In this document: positions 8,108 through 18,246 of the stretch, piece after piece
Numbering within the stretch: the first letter of the stretch is position 1
Layout of the letters: each line of letters starts with the position of its first letter
NCBI RefSeq assembly: GCF_001713375.1
Contig: NZ_CP016449.1
Span: 1-64,000, forward strand
Source of the DNA: Hydrogenophaga sp. RAC07
GTDB taxonomy: Bacteria > Pseudomonadota > Gammaproteobacteria > Burkholderiales > Burkholderiaceae_C
Length of the DNA stretch: 64,000 nt
Reading direction: 5' to 3'
Translations under genes and position numbers: made by a program
The notes under the pieces: generated by a model
Told to the model about the DNA's origin: nothing
The model's database searches: none
The model's input: the letters and a program-made list of their open reading frames with translations, nothing else

Positions 8108-8846
8108 CAAGCGGTCCGCTGTGCCAGCTTTGCAAATTCAGGCCTCTGGCTTCGGAGAAAGGAGGTTAGACCATACGAAGCCAAGCGTTGCGTCTCAAAC
8201 GCACACCAGCAACGTCACGGCCGATTTTGAAGCAAGTTGCTGGGATATCCGCAGGTTGGAATGGTCTGAAGCGGTCTTCAAGCTTTCCTCACGAGAGACT
8301 GCTTCTGGCCGATCTGGGACATGCTACCGGGGCGCGTTTGCTTGAGGAAAAACATCTAGGGGAGGCGCCGACAAACCCCGTGTCCGCGCCACACATAGGC
8401 TTGCAATGTCTGCAGCACCTCCGGCAGCTGACTCTCAATTCCTGCGATTTGGAGGAACTGAGTGACTGCGATGTGGCAAGCGCTTCGGGCTCAGCTCTTC
8501 ATCGCGACTGTCGGCTCCCGCTGCTTAGCCGTCACCGTTCGTGGGGGACAGGAATTGCCAGAAAAATTTTGACATCGCTCAAAAAATGCCAGAAGCAGAC
8601 ATCCGCGAAGCGTGATTCGCACCATTTTTGCCGCATTTATGGCGATGAATTGCCGGAAAGCTTGGCCAAGAATTGATCTCTTCCACAGCATGCATCGCGC
8701 GCAACACATCGGCTTTCGCTGCAATCGATGTGCCTCTTGCGCGCTTGAACAGATCCTGATGCAGACCTACTCATGTCGCGAAGGGCGGGTTTCGACGGCG
8801 GTGCGCAGACCTTCGTCAGGTGATTGGGACCACGCTGTGCGATCCG
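8108..8846. other. intergenic, 740 bases, no gene recognised
   Basis: This is the longest non-coding stretch of the window, clearly AT-richer than the genes around it. Open frames exist, the longest 162 codons on the forward strand from 8188, but none has family motifs or local codon use. Nothing resembling a transposase end, tRNA or structured RNA was recognised. It separates the haemoglobin gene from the 3' end of the LysR gene and could be decayed or foreign DNA. Confidence 0.5.
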
Positions 8847-9764
8847 CTACCTGGCGGCGGCGTTGGCCAGAGCAGGGCCGAACGCACGCATCAGGACTTG
8901 AATCCGCGCGGCGTCCTTGAGTTCGGGGTGTGTGACCAGCCACAGTGGCGTCTCCAATCCCTCGATGGACGCGGTCAGGGGCTGCAGGTCGGGAATGCTC
9001 GATGCAACAAACGCCGGCAAAAGCGCAATGCCGATCCCCGACCGGGCCATGTTGGCAGCGTGGCTGAAGTTGTCCACGCGCAGCACGACTTGTTCAGAGG
9101 GGACGTGTCTGGCCAGCCAGCGGTCGAACTTCAGATCGTGGGAGTCGCGCTCGAACCCGATCCAGCGTCGTTGAAGAAACAGGTCGTCGATGTTTTGAAG
9201 CGGCAGTTTTCCGCGCCTGCTGCGGCGCGTGAAGACCTTGAACTGAAGGTCGGCAAGCTTTCTTCCGACGAGCCAGTCCGGCACGGTATCGGCGATGCGA
9301 ATCGCGATATCGGCCTCACGCCTTCTCAGGTTGACGTGTTCCCGGGTGCTGATCAGTTCAATCTGCACATCTGGGAAAGACGACCTGAACTGGGCCAATA
9401 CGGAAGGCAGCAAGTGATCGATGACGATGGAGGACACGCTCACGCGCACGTCGCCGCTGGGGCGGAGGTCGGCACCGCTGGCGCGCATCTCGGCGCCGAT
9501 GGCCAGCGGTTCGAACTCGCGCGCCGCACGCTCGATCTCATGCCCTGCTGCCGTGAGCGTGTAGCGAGGCCGCCCGCGGTTGAACACCTTGGTATCGAGG
9601 CGTGATTCGATCAGATCGAGTTTGCGCAGCAGGGTCGAATGCGTCATGCCCAGGGGCTCGAAAGCTCTGGCGACGCTGCCGTGGCGCGCCACCGCCAGCA
9701 CGGTTTGGAAGTCGGACCAGCTGAGTCGAAGCCGCAGTTCATCAGGGGGCGTGGGTGCTCGCAT
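8847..9764 (-). CDS. LysR-family transcriptional regulator
   Basis: The protein has 305 residues with an N-terminal winged helix containing SWSDFQTVLAVARHGSVARA followed by the recognition-helix region. A periplasmic-binding-like effector domain follows from about residue 90. The recognition helix carries MTHSTLLRKLDLIE, a variant of the usual AISRRIRRLE pattern, as in LysR proteins that act on a single, often divergent, target. I used the ATG at 9764 rather than the TTG at 9776. It diverges from the glucan/trehalose operon, with a palindrome at 9800-9816 between them, so it may control that operon, itself, or both. The effector is unknown. Confidence 0.85.
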   Translation of the reverse strand: MRAPTPPDELRLRLSWSDFQTVLAVARHGSVARAFEPLGMTHSTLLRKLDLIESRLDTKVFNRGRPRYTLTAAGHEIERAAREFEPLAIGAEMRASGADLRPSGDVRVSVSSIVIDHLLPSVLAQFRSSFPDVQIELISTREHVNLRRREADIAIRIADTVPDWLVGRKLADLQFKVFTRRSRRGKLPLQNIDDLFLQRRWIGFERDSHDLKFDRWLARHVPSEQVVLRVDNFSHAANMARSGIGIALLPAFVASSIPDLQPLTASIEGLETPLWLVTHPELKDAARIQVLMRAFGPALANAAAR

Positions 9765-9799
9765 CGTGGTGGCCAACAGGTTGGTGTTGAGTGCAGGAC

Positions 9800-9816
9800 A
9801 TGATCGAAATGATCAT
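9800..9816. promoter_or_regulatory. inverted repeat between LysR gene and glucan operon
   Basis: ATGATC and GATCAT form perfect 6-base arms around GAAAT. The site lies 36 bases upstream of the LysR start and just upstream of the predicted operon promoter, a fitting position for LysR autoregulation and for contact with the divergent promoter. Confidence 0.45.
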
Positions 9817-9818
9817 TT

Positions 9819-9847
9819 TTGCAAACCAATACTTTCAAGAATAGGCT
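9819..9847 (+). promoter_or_regulatory. predicted sigma-70 promoter of the glucan/trehalose operon
   Basis: TTGCAA (9819-9824) and TAGGCT (9842-9847) are separated by 17 bases and lie 35 bases before the first start codon of the operon. The -35 element adjoins the inverted repeat at 9800-9816. This is a match by eye only. Confidence 0.4.
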
Positions 9848-9881
9848 TAGTTTCTCGGAAATCATAAGTTAACGTGCAGTG

Positions 9882-10229
9882 ATGAAAGAGAAAACGGATC
9901 TGGACGCGAGGCGAGACACGGGCAAGTTGAACCCGGGTGCGACTCGCAAACGTCCTGCGGCGAGTCCGCTGGCGCCCGACTCGGGCACGGTTCCTGCCCA
10001 GGTGCTGGGCGAGCTGAAACGGCGCGTGCTCGACATCGAGGCCGGGTACCGAGAGATTGCCCAAAAGATGGGGCAGCTCTACATGTACGCCGATCAGCAA
10101 GAGCTTGCCTTCCTGACCCGCTTGCTCGACCGACCGATGCGCAACGCCTCGGACAACGAACGTGCGATGGTCTCAATCCTTGACGAGCTGAGCGCCAACG
10201 ACGCCCGCCGCCTAACTGGAAGCAACTGA
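9882..10229 (+). CDS. 115-residue protein of unknown function, first gene of the glucan/trehalose operon
   Basis: The first third is basic and disordered ([14 protein letters not shown]), followed by a helical part with [20 protein letters not shown] and [12 protein letters not shown]. There is no signal peptide or membrane helix, so it is probably cytoplasmic. The stop codon is one base from the glgB ATG, so translation is probably coupled. Its lead position suggests a regulatory or scaffold role for glucan metabolism, but this is inference and I recognise no family. An overlapping GTG three bases upstream is an alternative start. Confidence 0.65.
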   Translation: MKEKTDLDARRDTGKLNPGATRKRPAASPLAPDSGTVPAQVLGELKRRVLDIEAGYREIAQKMGQLYMYADQQELAFLTRLLDRPMRNASDNERAMVSILDELSANDARRLTGSN

Positions 10230-10230
10230 C

Positions 10231-12165
10231 ATGAAAATGCCCACCCTCAAAACGCGCGAAGCGCCCGCAGCCCGAGCGGTCACTGCGCTCGGGGAGCAGG
10301 ACACCCACCTGTTTCGCGAGGGCACGCACTCGCGGCTTCACCAAACATTCGGATGTCATCTGCATGCGACCGGGGCCAGCTTCAGGCTCTGGGCGCCGAA
10401 TGCCCGCTCGGTCTCGGTGATCGGTGACTTCAACGACTGGAACGTCGACACCGACCCGGCGCGGGCGCGTGCCGACGGCTCGGGCATCTGGGAGCTGGAC
10501 GTCAAAGGCGTTGAAGCGGGGCAGCGCTACAAGTTCGCGGTGATCACGCAGGCCGGCGCACGGCTTGAGAAGGCGGACCCCTTTGCGTTCCGCGCCGAGT
10601 TGGCGCCCGGCACTGCATCCGTTGCGTGGAGCCTCGACGGCCACGCGTGGGCCGACGGTGTGTGGATGGCGGGCCGAGCGACGGCCCAGGCGCTGAACGC
10701 ACCCATGTCGGTTTATGAGGTCCACCTCGGCTCGTGGCGGCGTACCGAAAGCGGGGAGATGCTCGACTACCGCACCATGGCGCGGTTGTTGACCAAGTAC
10801 GTGACGGACCTGGGGTTCACCCATGTCGAGCTGATGCCGATCACCGAACATCCGTTCTACGGCTCGTGGGGTTACCAGACCACCGGCTATTTCGCACCCA
10901 CCTCGCGCTACGGAACCCCGCAAGATTTCAAGTTCCTCGTCGACACCCTGCACCAGGCGGGCATCGGGGTGATCCTGGACTGGGTGCCTTCGCACTTTCC
11001 AGCCGACGCCCACGGGCTGGCCGAGTTCGATGGTTCGCACCTCTATGAGCATGCCGATCCGCGCCAGGGGTTTCACCCCGAATGGAGTTCCTCGATCTTC
11101 AACTACGGGCGCAACGAGGTGCGCTCCTTCCTGCTGTCGAGTGCGATGTTCTGGCTGGGCGAGTACCACATCGATGCGCTGCGTGTGGACGCCGTGGCCT
11201 CCATGCTCTACCTCGACTACTCGCGCAAGGAAGGTGAGTGGATCCCGAACGTGCACGGCGGGCGCGAAAACCTGGAGGCGATCGCATTCCTGCGCCAGCT
11301 CAACGAATCGGCGTACCGCGACCATCCCGGTGTGCAGGTGATTGCCGAGGAGTCCACGGCCTGGCCCATGGTGTCCCGACCCACCTACATCGGCGGCCTG
11401 GGCTTCGGCATGAAATGGAACATGGGCTGGATGCACGACACGCTCGCCTACATGCACGAAGACCCGATCCACCGGCGTTGGCACCACGGGCAGCTGACGT
11501 TCTCGCTGGCCTATGCCTTCAACGAGAACTTCATGTTGCCGCTGTCGCACGACGAGGTGGTGCACGGCAAGGGCTCGTTGATTGAAAAAATGCCTGGCGA
11601 CGACTGGAAAAAGTTCGCCAACCTCCGGTTGCTCTATGGCCACATGTGGGCCCACCCCGGCAAGAAGTTGTTGTTCATGGGCTGTGAGTTCGGCCAGCGA
11701 CGCGAGTGGAGTCACGACCGGGAACTGGACTGGGGGCTGATCGACGGCAGCCAGACGCACGGCGGCTTGCAGCGTTGGGTGACCGATCTCAACCACCTCT
11801 ACCGCAACGAACCTGCGTTGCACGAGCAAGACTTCGACGCCGCCGGCTTCGAGTGGATCGATGGTGCCGACGCAGATGGCAGTGTCTTGAGCTATCTGCG
11901 CAAGTCGGGCCATGGCGACGCCGTGCTGGTGGTGGCCAATTTCACGCCCTTGCCGCGCGAGAACTACCTGGTGGGCGTGCCTGCCCCCGGACACTGGCGC
12001 GAGCTGCTCAACAGCGACGCGGCGATCTACGGTGGCAGCGGTGTGGGCAACCAGGGTGGGGTTGACAGCGTGCCGGTTGCCGCGCACGGTCGCTTTCATG
12101 CGCTGAACCTGCAACTGCCGCCGCTGGGCGTTCTGGTCCTGAAAATCGAAGGAGCTGCGTCTTGA
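10231..12165 (+). CDS. glgB: 1,4-alpha-glucan branching enzyme (GH13)
   Basis: This enzyme cuts an alpha-1,4 chain and re-attaches it by an alpha-1,6 bond, making branched glucan. The 644-residue protein has a CBM48 domain (about 35-125, with [20 protein letters not shown]) and a GH13 barrel. The catalytic set is visible: nucleophile Asp320 in [10 protein letters not shown], acid in IAEEST (Glu373/374) and Asp441 in [12 protein letters not shown]. It is shorter than the roughly 730-residue E. coli enzyme because the extra N-terminal module is missing, a common form in GlgE-pathway organisms. It overlaps glgE by four bases. In this operon it branches the linear chains made by GlgE. Confidence 0.96.
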   Translation: MKMPTLKTREAPAARAVTALGEQDTHLFREGTHSRLHQTFGCHLHATGASFRLWAPNARSVSVIGDFNDWNVDTDPARARADGSGIWELDVKGVEAGQRYKFAVITQAGARLEKADPFAFRAELAPGTASVAWSLDGHAWADGVWMAGRATAQALNAPMSVYEVHLGSWRRTESGEMLDYRTMARLLTKYVTDLGFTHVELMPITEHPFYGSWGYQTTGYFAPTSRYGTPQDFKFLVDTLHQAGIGVILDWVPSHFPADAHGLAEFDGSHLYEHADPRQGFHPEWSSSIFNYGRNEVRSFLLSSAMFWLGEYHIDALRVDAVASMLYLDYSRKEGEWIPNVHGGRENLEAIAFLRQLNESAYRDHPGVQVIAEESTAWPMVSRPTYIGGLGFGMKWNMGWMHDTLAYMHEDPIHRRWHHGQLTFSLAYAFNENFMLPLSHDEVVHGKGSLIEKMPGDDWKKFANLRLLYGHMWAHPGKKLLFMGCEFGQRREWSHDRELDWGLIDGSQTHGGLQRWVTDLNHLYRNEPALHEQDFDAAGFEWIDGADADGSVLSYLRKSGHGDAVLVVANFTPLPRENYLVGVPAPGHWRELLNSDAAIYGGSGVGNQGGVDSVPVAAHGRFHALNLQLPPLGVLVLKIEGAAS

Positions 12166-14192
12166 GCCTCGACAACGAAGTCAAACCCATCGGCTTGACC
12201 GATGGCCGTGTGCGCGTGGTGATCGAAAGTATCCAGCCGGCGGTGGATGGGGGGCGCTTTCCGATCAAGCGTGTCAAGGGCGACGAGGTTGTCGTCGAAG
12301 CCGACTGTTTCGCCGACGGCCACGATGTGTTGGCCTGCGCGCTGAAATGGCGACGCGCGGGATCGGCCTGGAACAGCACCCCGATGCAGCCGCTCGGCAA
12401 CGACCGCTGGCAAGCCTGCTTTGTGCCCGACGCCCTGGGCACCTGGGAATACGCCGTGAGTGCCTGGGTCGATCCTTTCCTGTCCTGGCGCCACGACTTC
12501 GCTCGCCGCGTCGATGCGGACGATGTGCGGATCGCTGCCGCCTCCGGGGCCAGCCTGATCGAAGAATGCGCGGACCGCTCTGACAGTTCGGCCGATGCCG
12601 ACCTGCTGCGCGCATGGTCAGGCGAACTGGCGAAACTTGCCGCTGACCCCACGGCCGATGTCGATGCATTCAAGCGTCTTGGCAACGACGAAGCGCGGGC
12701 TGCCATTGCTTGTCGACACCCGGATCTGCGCCACGCCTTCACCCACCCGCAGACCTGCGCCGTCACCGTCGAGCGTGAGCGAGCGCGCTTCTCCGCGTGG
12801 TACGAGTTCTTCCCCCGCTCCGCGTCGGAGGATGCGAGTCGACACGGCACCTTCGCCGATTGCGAGGCCTGGCTGCCCTACGTCAAGCGCATGGGCTTCG
12901 ACGTGTTGTACTTCCCGCCCATCCACCCGATCGGGCGGTCGCGGCGCAAGGGCCGCAACAACACGCTCGACGCGAAACCGGACGACCTGGGCAGCCCCTG
13001 GGCCATCGGCGCCGCCGAGGGCGGGCACACCGCGATCCTCGGTGAACTCGGCACCGCCGCCGACTTCCGACGGCTTGTCAACAAGGCCGCCGAACTCGAC
13101 ATCGACATCGCGCTCGACATCGCCTTCCAGTGTGCGCCCGACCACCCTTGGGTGACCGAGCACCCCGACTGGTTCAAGAAGCGTTCGGACGGCAGCATCC
13201 AGTACGCCGAAAACCCGCCGAAGAAGTACCAGGACATTTATCCGTTCGACTTCGAGACGGCCGACTGGCGCGCCTTGTGGCTCGCGCTGGCGGGGGTCTT
13301 CGAGCACTGGGTCGGTGAGGGCGTGCGCGTGTTTCGCGTGGACAACCCCCACACCAAAGCCTATCCCTTCTGGGAATGGGTGATCGCGCGGGTGCGTGCG
13401 TTGCAGCCCGAGGTCGTCTTCCTGTCCGAGGCCTTCACCCGGCCGCGCGTGATGCACCGCCTGGCCAAGGTCGGCTTCAGCCAGTCGTACACCTACTACA
13501 CCTGGCGCAACACGAAGCAGGAAATCACCGAGTACTTCACCGAGCTCACCCGTGGCGTCGGCCGCGAGTACTTCCGCCCCAACGTGTGGCCGAACACGCC
13601 GGACATCCTGCCCGCTGCACTCCAGTACGGGGGGCGCCCGGTTTTCATGGCCCGGGTGGCCATGGCCGCGACGCTGTCGGCCAGCTATGGAATCTACGGC
13701 CCGGCGTACGAACTGCTGGAGGCGCAGGCACTGCGCGCCGGTGGCGAGGAGTACCTCGACTCAGAGAAGTTCGAACGCCGTGTGTGGGACCGTTCGCGCG
13801 CCGATTCGTTGGCCGAATTCATCGCGGTGCTCAACCGTGCCCGGCGCGACAACCCGGCCCTGCAGAGCGACGCCGGCCTGCGGTTTCTGCCCATCGACAA
13901 CGAGCAGATGATTGCCTATGCGAAGACCTCTGCCGACGGTGCGAACACAGTCGTGTGTGTGGTCAACCTCGACCCGCACCACACGCAGAGCGGCTGGGTC
14001 GGGTTGGACCAGGGCGCCCTCGGCATCCAGCCCGGACAGGCCTACCAGCTGCACGACCTGGTCAGCGGTTCCCACTTCCTGTGGCACGGCGAACGCAACT
14101 TCGTCAGCCTGGATCCACAGCGCACGCCCGTTCATGTGATGGAGCTCCGCTCGCGCCTCAAGCGCGAGAACGATTTTGATTACTTCCTTTGA
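12162..14192 (+). CDS. glgE: alpha-1,4-glucan:maltose-1-phosphate maltosyltransferase
   Basis: GlgE extends alpha-1,4-glucan with maltosyl units from maltose-1-phosphate. The 676-residue protein has an N-terminal beta domain, a helical insert and a GH13_3 barrel. The family motif FRVDNPHTK gives nucleophile Asp394, and LSEAFTRP gives acid/base Glu423. [15 protein letters not shown] is typical of the family. Translation starts at a TTG whose last two bases belong to the glgB stop, with GGAG 8 bases upstream, so the pair is coupled. Its substrate is made by the maltokinase part of the next gene. An alpha-amylase is ruled out by the FRVDNPHTK motif. Confidence 0.96.
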   Translation: MSLDNEVKPIGLTDGRVRVVIESIQPAVDGGRFPIKRVKGDEVVVEADCFADGHDVLACALKWRRAGSAWNSTPMQPLGNDRWQACFVPDALGTWEYAVSAWVDPFLSWRHDFARRVDADDVRIAAASGASLIEECADRSDSSADADLLRAWSGELAKLAADPTADVDAFKRLGNDEARAAIACRHPDLRHAFTHPQTCAVTVERERARFSAWYEFFPRSASEDASRHGTFADCEAWLPYVKRMGFDVLYFPPIHPIGRSRRKGRNNTLDAKPDDLGSPWAIGAAEGGHTAILGELGTAADFRRLVNKAAELDIDIALDIAFQCAPDHPWVTEHPDWFKKRSDGSIQYAENPPKKYQDIYPFDFETADWRALWLALAGVFEHWVGEGVRVFRVDNPHTKAYPFWEWVIARVRALQPEVVFLSEAFTRPRVMHRLAKVGFSQSYTYYTWRNTKQEITEYFTELTRGVGREYFRPNVWPNTPDILPAALQYGGRPVFMARVAMAATLSASYGIYGPAYELLEAQALRAGGEEYLDSEKFERRVWDRSRADSLAEFIAVLNRARRDNPALQSDAGLRFLPIDNEQMIAYAKTSADGANTVVCVVNLDPHHTQSGWVGLDQGALGIQPGQAYQLHDLVSGSHFLWHGERNFVSLDPQRTPVHVMELRSRLKRENDFDYFL

Positions 14193-14195
14193 GAG

Positions 14196-17100
14196 ATGCC
14201 CGTGACCGATGAAATCAAGCGCGCAGACCTCGGCGCGATCGTCCCTGCCCCCTCCGTGGCCGAGCCTGTCCACGATCCGCTCTGGTACAAGGACGCGGTC
14301 GTCTACGAGCTGCATATCAAGGCCTATGCCGACGCCAACGGCGATGGCGTCGGTGACTTCCGGGGACTGACCGAACGCCTCGACCATGTGCAGTCGCTCG
14401 GGGTCAACACCATCTGGCTGCTGCCGTTCTACCCTTCGCCCCAGCGTGACGATGGCTACGACGTGGCCGACTACGAAAACGTGCACCCCAACTACGGCAC
14501 GCTCGACGACTTCAAGGCTTTCGTGGTCGAGGCGCATCGGCGCGGCCTGCGCGTGATCACAGAGCTGGTGGTCAACCACACCTCCGACCAGCACCCCTGG
14601 TTTCAGGCCGCGCGGCGCGCGCCCAAGGGCTCACCCGAACGCGACTTCTACGTCTGGAGCGACGACAACACCCTGTATTCGGGCACGCGCATCATCTTCA
14701 CGGACACCGAGAAGTCGAACTGGACCTGGGACGAGGTCGCGCAGCAGTACTTCTGGCACCGCTTCTTCAGCCACCAGCCCGACCTGAACTTCGACAACCC
14801 GCTGGTGCTTGAGGCGGTGTTGAAGACCATGGAGTTCTGGCTCGAGATGGGGGTGGACGGCTTCCGGCTCGACGCCATTCCCTACCTCATCGAGCGCGAC
14901 GGTACGAGCAACGAGAACCTGCGCGAGACGCATACGGTGATCAAGGCGATCCGCGCGCGCATCGAGGCCAACTACCCGGGCCGCCTGCTGCTGGCCGAAG
15001 CCAATATGTGGCCCGAGGACGTGCGCGAATACTTTGGCGACGCCGACGAATGCCAGATGGCCTACCACTTCCCGCTGATGCCGCGCATGTACATGGCCAT
15101 CGCCCAGGAAGACCGCCACCCGATCGTTGAGATCCTCGCGCAGACGCCCGAGATCCCCGACAGCTGCCAGTGGGCGGTGTTCCTGCGCAACCACGACGAG
15201 CTCACGCTGGAAATGGTGACCAGCAAGGAGCGCGACTACATGTACGCGATGTACGCATCGGATGCGCGGGCACGGATCAACCTCGGCATCCGCCGCCGGC
15301 TCGCTCCGCTGCTGGAAAACGACCGCGCCCGCATCGAGTTGATGAACGGTCTGCTGCTGTCGATGCCGGGCACACCAGTGCTGTATTACGGTGACGAGAT
15401 CGGCATGGGGGACAACATCTTTCTCGGCGATCGCGATGGCGTGCGCACCCCGATGCAATGGACGAGCGACCGCAACGGTGGCTTCTCGCGGGCCGATCCG
15501 CAGCGCCTGTACCTGCCACCGATCCAGGACCCGATCTACGGGTTCGAGGCCTTGAACGTCGAAGCGCAGGCGCGCGAGCCCTCGTCGTTGATGAACTGGA
15601 CCAAGCGCATGCTCGGCGTGCGCAACGCCACCCAGGCCTTTGGCCGTGGCCGCTTCACCATGCTGCACCCGGGCAACCGCAAGGTGCTGGCCTACGTGCG
15701 CGAGTACGGCGAGGACGTGATCCTGTGTGTGTTCAACGTCAGCCGCGTCGCACAACCGGTCGAGCTCGCGCTGGAGGCCCACAAGGGCCGTGTGCCGGTC
15801 GAGATGATGGGGCGCAGCCCGTTCCCGCCCATCGGCGATCTGCCCTACATGCTCACGCTGCCGGCCTATGGATTTTTCTGGTTCCGCCTGGCCACCGACG
15901 CCGCGCCGCCAACCTGGCACGCAGAACGCCTGGCGCTTGAAGACCTGCCGGTGCTTGTGCTGTTCGACGGCTGGAACAGCTTCTTCCGGGGCAATGTGGT
16001 GCCATGGCGCATGGGCATGGCCGAGAAGACGCGCAACCAGTTCGAACGCGAACTGATGCCCCGTTTCATGGTGCGCCAGCGCTGGTACGCAGCCAAGGGT
16101 GAGCCGCTGGAGCGCGCCACCCTGGCAGCTCACGGCATGTTCGAAGAAGGCAAGTCGCAGTGGTTGCTGGCGCTGATCGACACCCAGGGCCCCGCGACAT
16201 CGGAACGCTACTTCGCGCCTCTGGTGATTGCCTTCGAAGACGACGACGAGGAGCGCACCCGCGCCCTGATGCCCGTGGCCGTGACCAAGGTGCGCCAGCA
16301 GGCCACCATGGGCGTGCTGGCCGATGCAATGGGCGACGAGCTCTTCTGCCGGGCCGTGGTCTCCGCCATCGCTTCGCGCCGCGAAACCCTGGCCGATGGT
16401 GGCGTGGTGCGGTTCGTGCCGACCGAGGCCTGCAGCGCGGTCGTTGGCGACGCGCTGCAGAGCGCCACACCGCTGCAGCGGCTGACCACCAGCAGCAACT
16501 CGATCAGCCTGCTGGGCGAGCGGCTGTTCCTGAAGGCCTATCGGCGCTTGCACGCCGGCATCAACCCCGAACTGGAGATGGGCAGCTTTCTCACCGACGT
16601 TGCGCATTACGCGCATTGCGTGCCCGTGGCCGGCAGCGTCGAGTACCACGCCAAGGACGGCACGGTCTGGGCGCTGGCGCTGCTGCAGGCGCAAGTGAAG
16701 AACCAAGGCGATGCATGGCACTTCACTGTGGACCAGCTGGCGCGGCTTCTGGAATCGCTGCGCAACGTCGACACCGACTTGCAGGCCGGCATGGACGCGA
16801 TGGCGGAGCGGGTGGATGTATTGGCGCGCCGGGTGGCGGAGCTGCACCTGGCGCTGGCGCAATCCCACAGCATGCCTGCGTTCGATCCGGAGCCGATCCG
16901 CGTCGCGGACCTGGTGCACTGGACGTCGGCTGTGCGCAGCGAGCTTTCGCACACGCTTGAGTTGCTGGAGCAGCGCCGCGCCACCTTGAGCGAGCCCCTG
17001 GCCGCCCTGGCTTCGCAGGTCGTGTCGGCCCGCGCCGCGCTCGATGCACGGATCACGATGGCCGCCTCGGCGACGCCTGCCGGCGTGAAGACCCGCCTGC

Positions 17101-17564
17101 ACGGCGATCTGCACCTGCAGCAGGTGTTGATCGCGCAGGACGATTTCCTCATCATCGATTTTGAAGGTGAGCCGCAACGCTCGCTCGCGGAGCGGCGTGC
17201 CAAGCACAGCGCGCTGCGCGATGTGGCTGGCATGTTGCGTTCGTTCGACTACGCCCGGCACACCGCACTGCACCAGGCGGCGCAGGGTGGCGTCGAGCTG
17301 GAGCGGCTGGCTCCGAGCGCCCGGCTGTGGGAGCGGCACATGCGGCAGGCGTTCCAGAGTGCCTACCGCCAGGTGGCGGTGGCCGGGGGGCTCTATGCGA
17401 ACGAGTCCGCGTTCGGTGAAGCCACCGCACTGCTGGACCTGTTCGAACTCGAGAAGGCGCTGTACGAACTGCGCTACGAACTGGACAACCGGCCCGACTG
17501 GGTCGGCGTCCCGCTCGCCGGAATCGCCGCGCTGGCCGGCATCGAATCAGACACCAGGAGTTGA
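14196..17564 (+). CDS. treS: trehalose synthase / maltokinase fusion
   Basis: The 1122 residues join two enzymes. The first 550 or so are TreS (GH13_16), which interconverts trehalose and maltose; Asp226 (FRLDAIPYL), Glu268 (LLAEANMWP) and Asp334 ([10 protein letters not shown]) form the catalytic set. The rest is maltokinase (Mak/Pep2), which makes maltose-1-phosphate from maltose and [11 protein letters not shown] (His969-Asp971) and IIDFEGEP (Asp988) match the aminoglycoside-kinase-like active site. Fused forms are common in proteobacteria and channel maltose to the kinase. It starts 3 bases after glgE and supplies the donor for GlgE. No internal frameshift is seen across the junction. Confidence 0.95.
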   Translation: MPVTDEIKRADLGAIVPAPSVAEPVHDPLWYKDAVVYELHIKAYADANGDGVGDFRGLTERLDHVQSLGVNTIWLLPFYPSPQRDDGYDVADYENVHPNYGTLDDFKAFVVEAHRRGLRVITELVVNHTSDQHPWFQAARRAPKGSPERDFYVWSDDNTLYSGTRIIFTDTEKSNWTWDEVAQQYFWHRFFSHQPDLNFDNPLVLEAVLKTMEFWLEMGVDGFRLDAIPYLIERDGTSNENLRETHTVIKAIRARIEANYPGRLLLAEANMWPEDVREYFGDADECQMAYHFPLMPRMYMAIAQEDRHPIVEILAQTPEIPDSCQWAVFLRNHDELTLEMVTSKERDYMYAMYASDARARINLGIRRRLAPLLENDRARIELMNGLLLSMPGTPVLYYGDEIGMGDNIFLGDRDGVRTPMQWTSDRNGGFSRADPQRLYLPPIQDPIYGFEALNVEAQAREPSSLMNWTKRMLGVRNATQAFGRGRFTMLHPGNRKVLAYVREYGEDVILCVFNVSRVAQPVELALEAHKGRVPVEMMGRSPFPPIGDLPYMLTLPAYGFFWFRLATDAAPPTWHAERLALEDLPVLVLFDGWNSFFRGNVVPWRMGMAEKTRNQFERELMPRFMVRQRWYAAKGEPLERATLAAHGMFEEGKSQWLLALIDTQGPATSERYFAPLVIAFEDDDEERTRALMPVAVTKVRQQATMGVLADAMGDELFCRAVVSAIASRRETLADGGVVRFVPTEACSAVVGDALQSATPLQRLTTSSNSISLLGERLFLKAYRRLHAGINPELEMGSFLTDVAHYAHCVPVAGSVEYHAKDGTVWALALLQAQVKNQGDAWHFTVDQLARLLESLRNVDTDLQAGMDAMAERVDVLARRVAELHLALAQSHSMPAFDPEPIRVADLVHWTSAVRSELSHTLELLEQRRATLSEPLAALASQVVSARAALDARITMAASATPAGVKTRLHGDLHLQQVLIAQDDFLIIDFEGEPQRSLAERRAKHSALRDVAGMLRSFDYARHTALHQAAQGGVELERLAPSARLWERHMRQAFQSAYRQVAVAGGLYANESAFGEATALLDLFELEKALYELRYELDNRPDWVGVPLAGIAALAGIESDTRS

Positions 17565-17565
17565 G

Positions 17566-18246
17566 ATGGAAAACATTGACGTGATGCTGGTCCCGCTGCG
17601 CGGGATACTGCTTGAAATAGGCAACTTCCTGCCGCGCCTGGGGGTGGCCCTCGCGGTGATTGTGGTCGGCTGGCTGCTGGCCAAGGGCTTGCGCATGGCG
17701 GTCGTGAAAACGCTGCGGGCCTTCAACTTTCACATCCTGACCGAGCGCGCCGGCATCGACGGCTTTCTGAAGCAGGGAGGCACCGAGAAGGACACCGTCG
17801 AATGGTTCGGTCTCATCGCCTACGTGCTGGTGCTGGTCGCTTCGCTGATCGTGGCCTTCAACACGCTGGGCCTGACCCAGGTGACCGATTTGCTGGGCAA
17901 GGTCCTGTTGTTCGTGCCGCGCTTGCTGGTGGCCTTGCTGGTGGTTGTGTTCGGCAGTTACTTTTCGCGCTTCATCGCCAACGCGGTGCAGCGCTACTTC
18001 CAGGCCGCAGGCATCAGCGATGCCGAGATCCTGAGCCGCATCGTGCGCTACGCGGTGATGGTTTTCGTGCTGCTGCTGGCGGTGGACCACCTGGAGATCG
18101 GTGGTGGGCTGATCCAGCACACCTTCCTGATCCTCCTGGGCGGCGTCGTGTTGGCGTTGGCACTGGCGTTCGGTCTCGGCGCCCGTGAGCGTGCTGCCCA
18201 GCTGATCGAGCGCTGGTTCCCGCGCGACCCGAGGGACCCTGCCTGA
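17566..18246 (+). CDS. MscS-like TM-helix membrane protein without the channel beta domain
   Basis: The 226-residue protein has about five membrane helices (18-40, 79-100, 112-134, 158-175, 182-205). The first two thirds resemble the conserved TM-helix repeat found in front of mechanosensitive channels ([40 protein letters not shown]). The last helix ([20 protein letters not shown]) resembles the MscS pore helix with its Gly/Ala pattern, but the protein ends where the cytoplasmic beta domain would begin. It starts one base after treS (AGGAG in front) and overlaps glgX by one base, so it is part of the glucan/trehalose operon. A role in sensing osmotic or membrane state is inferred. Confidence 0.8.
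   Translation: MENIDVMLVPLRGILLEIGNFLPRLGVALAVIVVGWLLAKGLRMAVVKTLRAFNFHILTERAGIDGFLKQGGTEKDTVEWFGLIAYVLVLVASLIVAFNTLGLTQVTDLLGKVLLFVPRLLVALLVVVFGSYFSRFIANAVQRYFQAAGISDAEILSRIVRYAVMVFVLLLAVDHLEIGGGLIQHTFLILLGGVVLALALAFGLGARERAAQLIERWFPRDPRDPA

Noticed and set aside
8188..8676. 162-codon forward frame with a leucine-rich-repeat-like segment
   Set aside because: A short run resembles one LRR unit (LQCLQHLRQLTLNSCDLEEL), but no second unit exists, the DNA is AT-richer than real genes here and no good ribosome-binding site is seen. Too weak to call.
9862..12114. 750-codon reverse frame opposite glgB
   Set aside because: Antisense to glgB with its catalytic motifs; no ribosome-binding site or domain.
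14631..17339. 902-codon reverse frame opposite the treS-maltokinase fusion
   Set aside because: Antisense shadow; the forward gene has both active sites intact.
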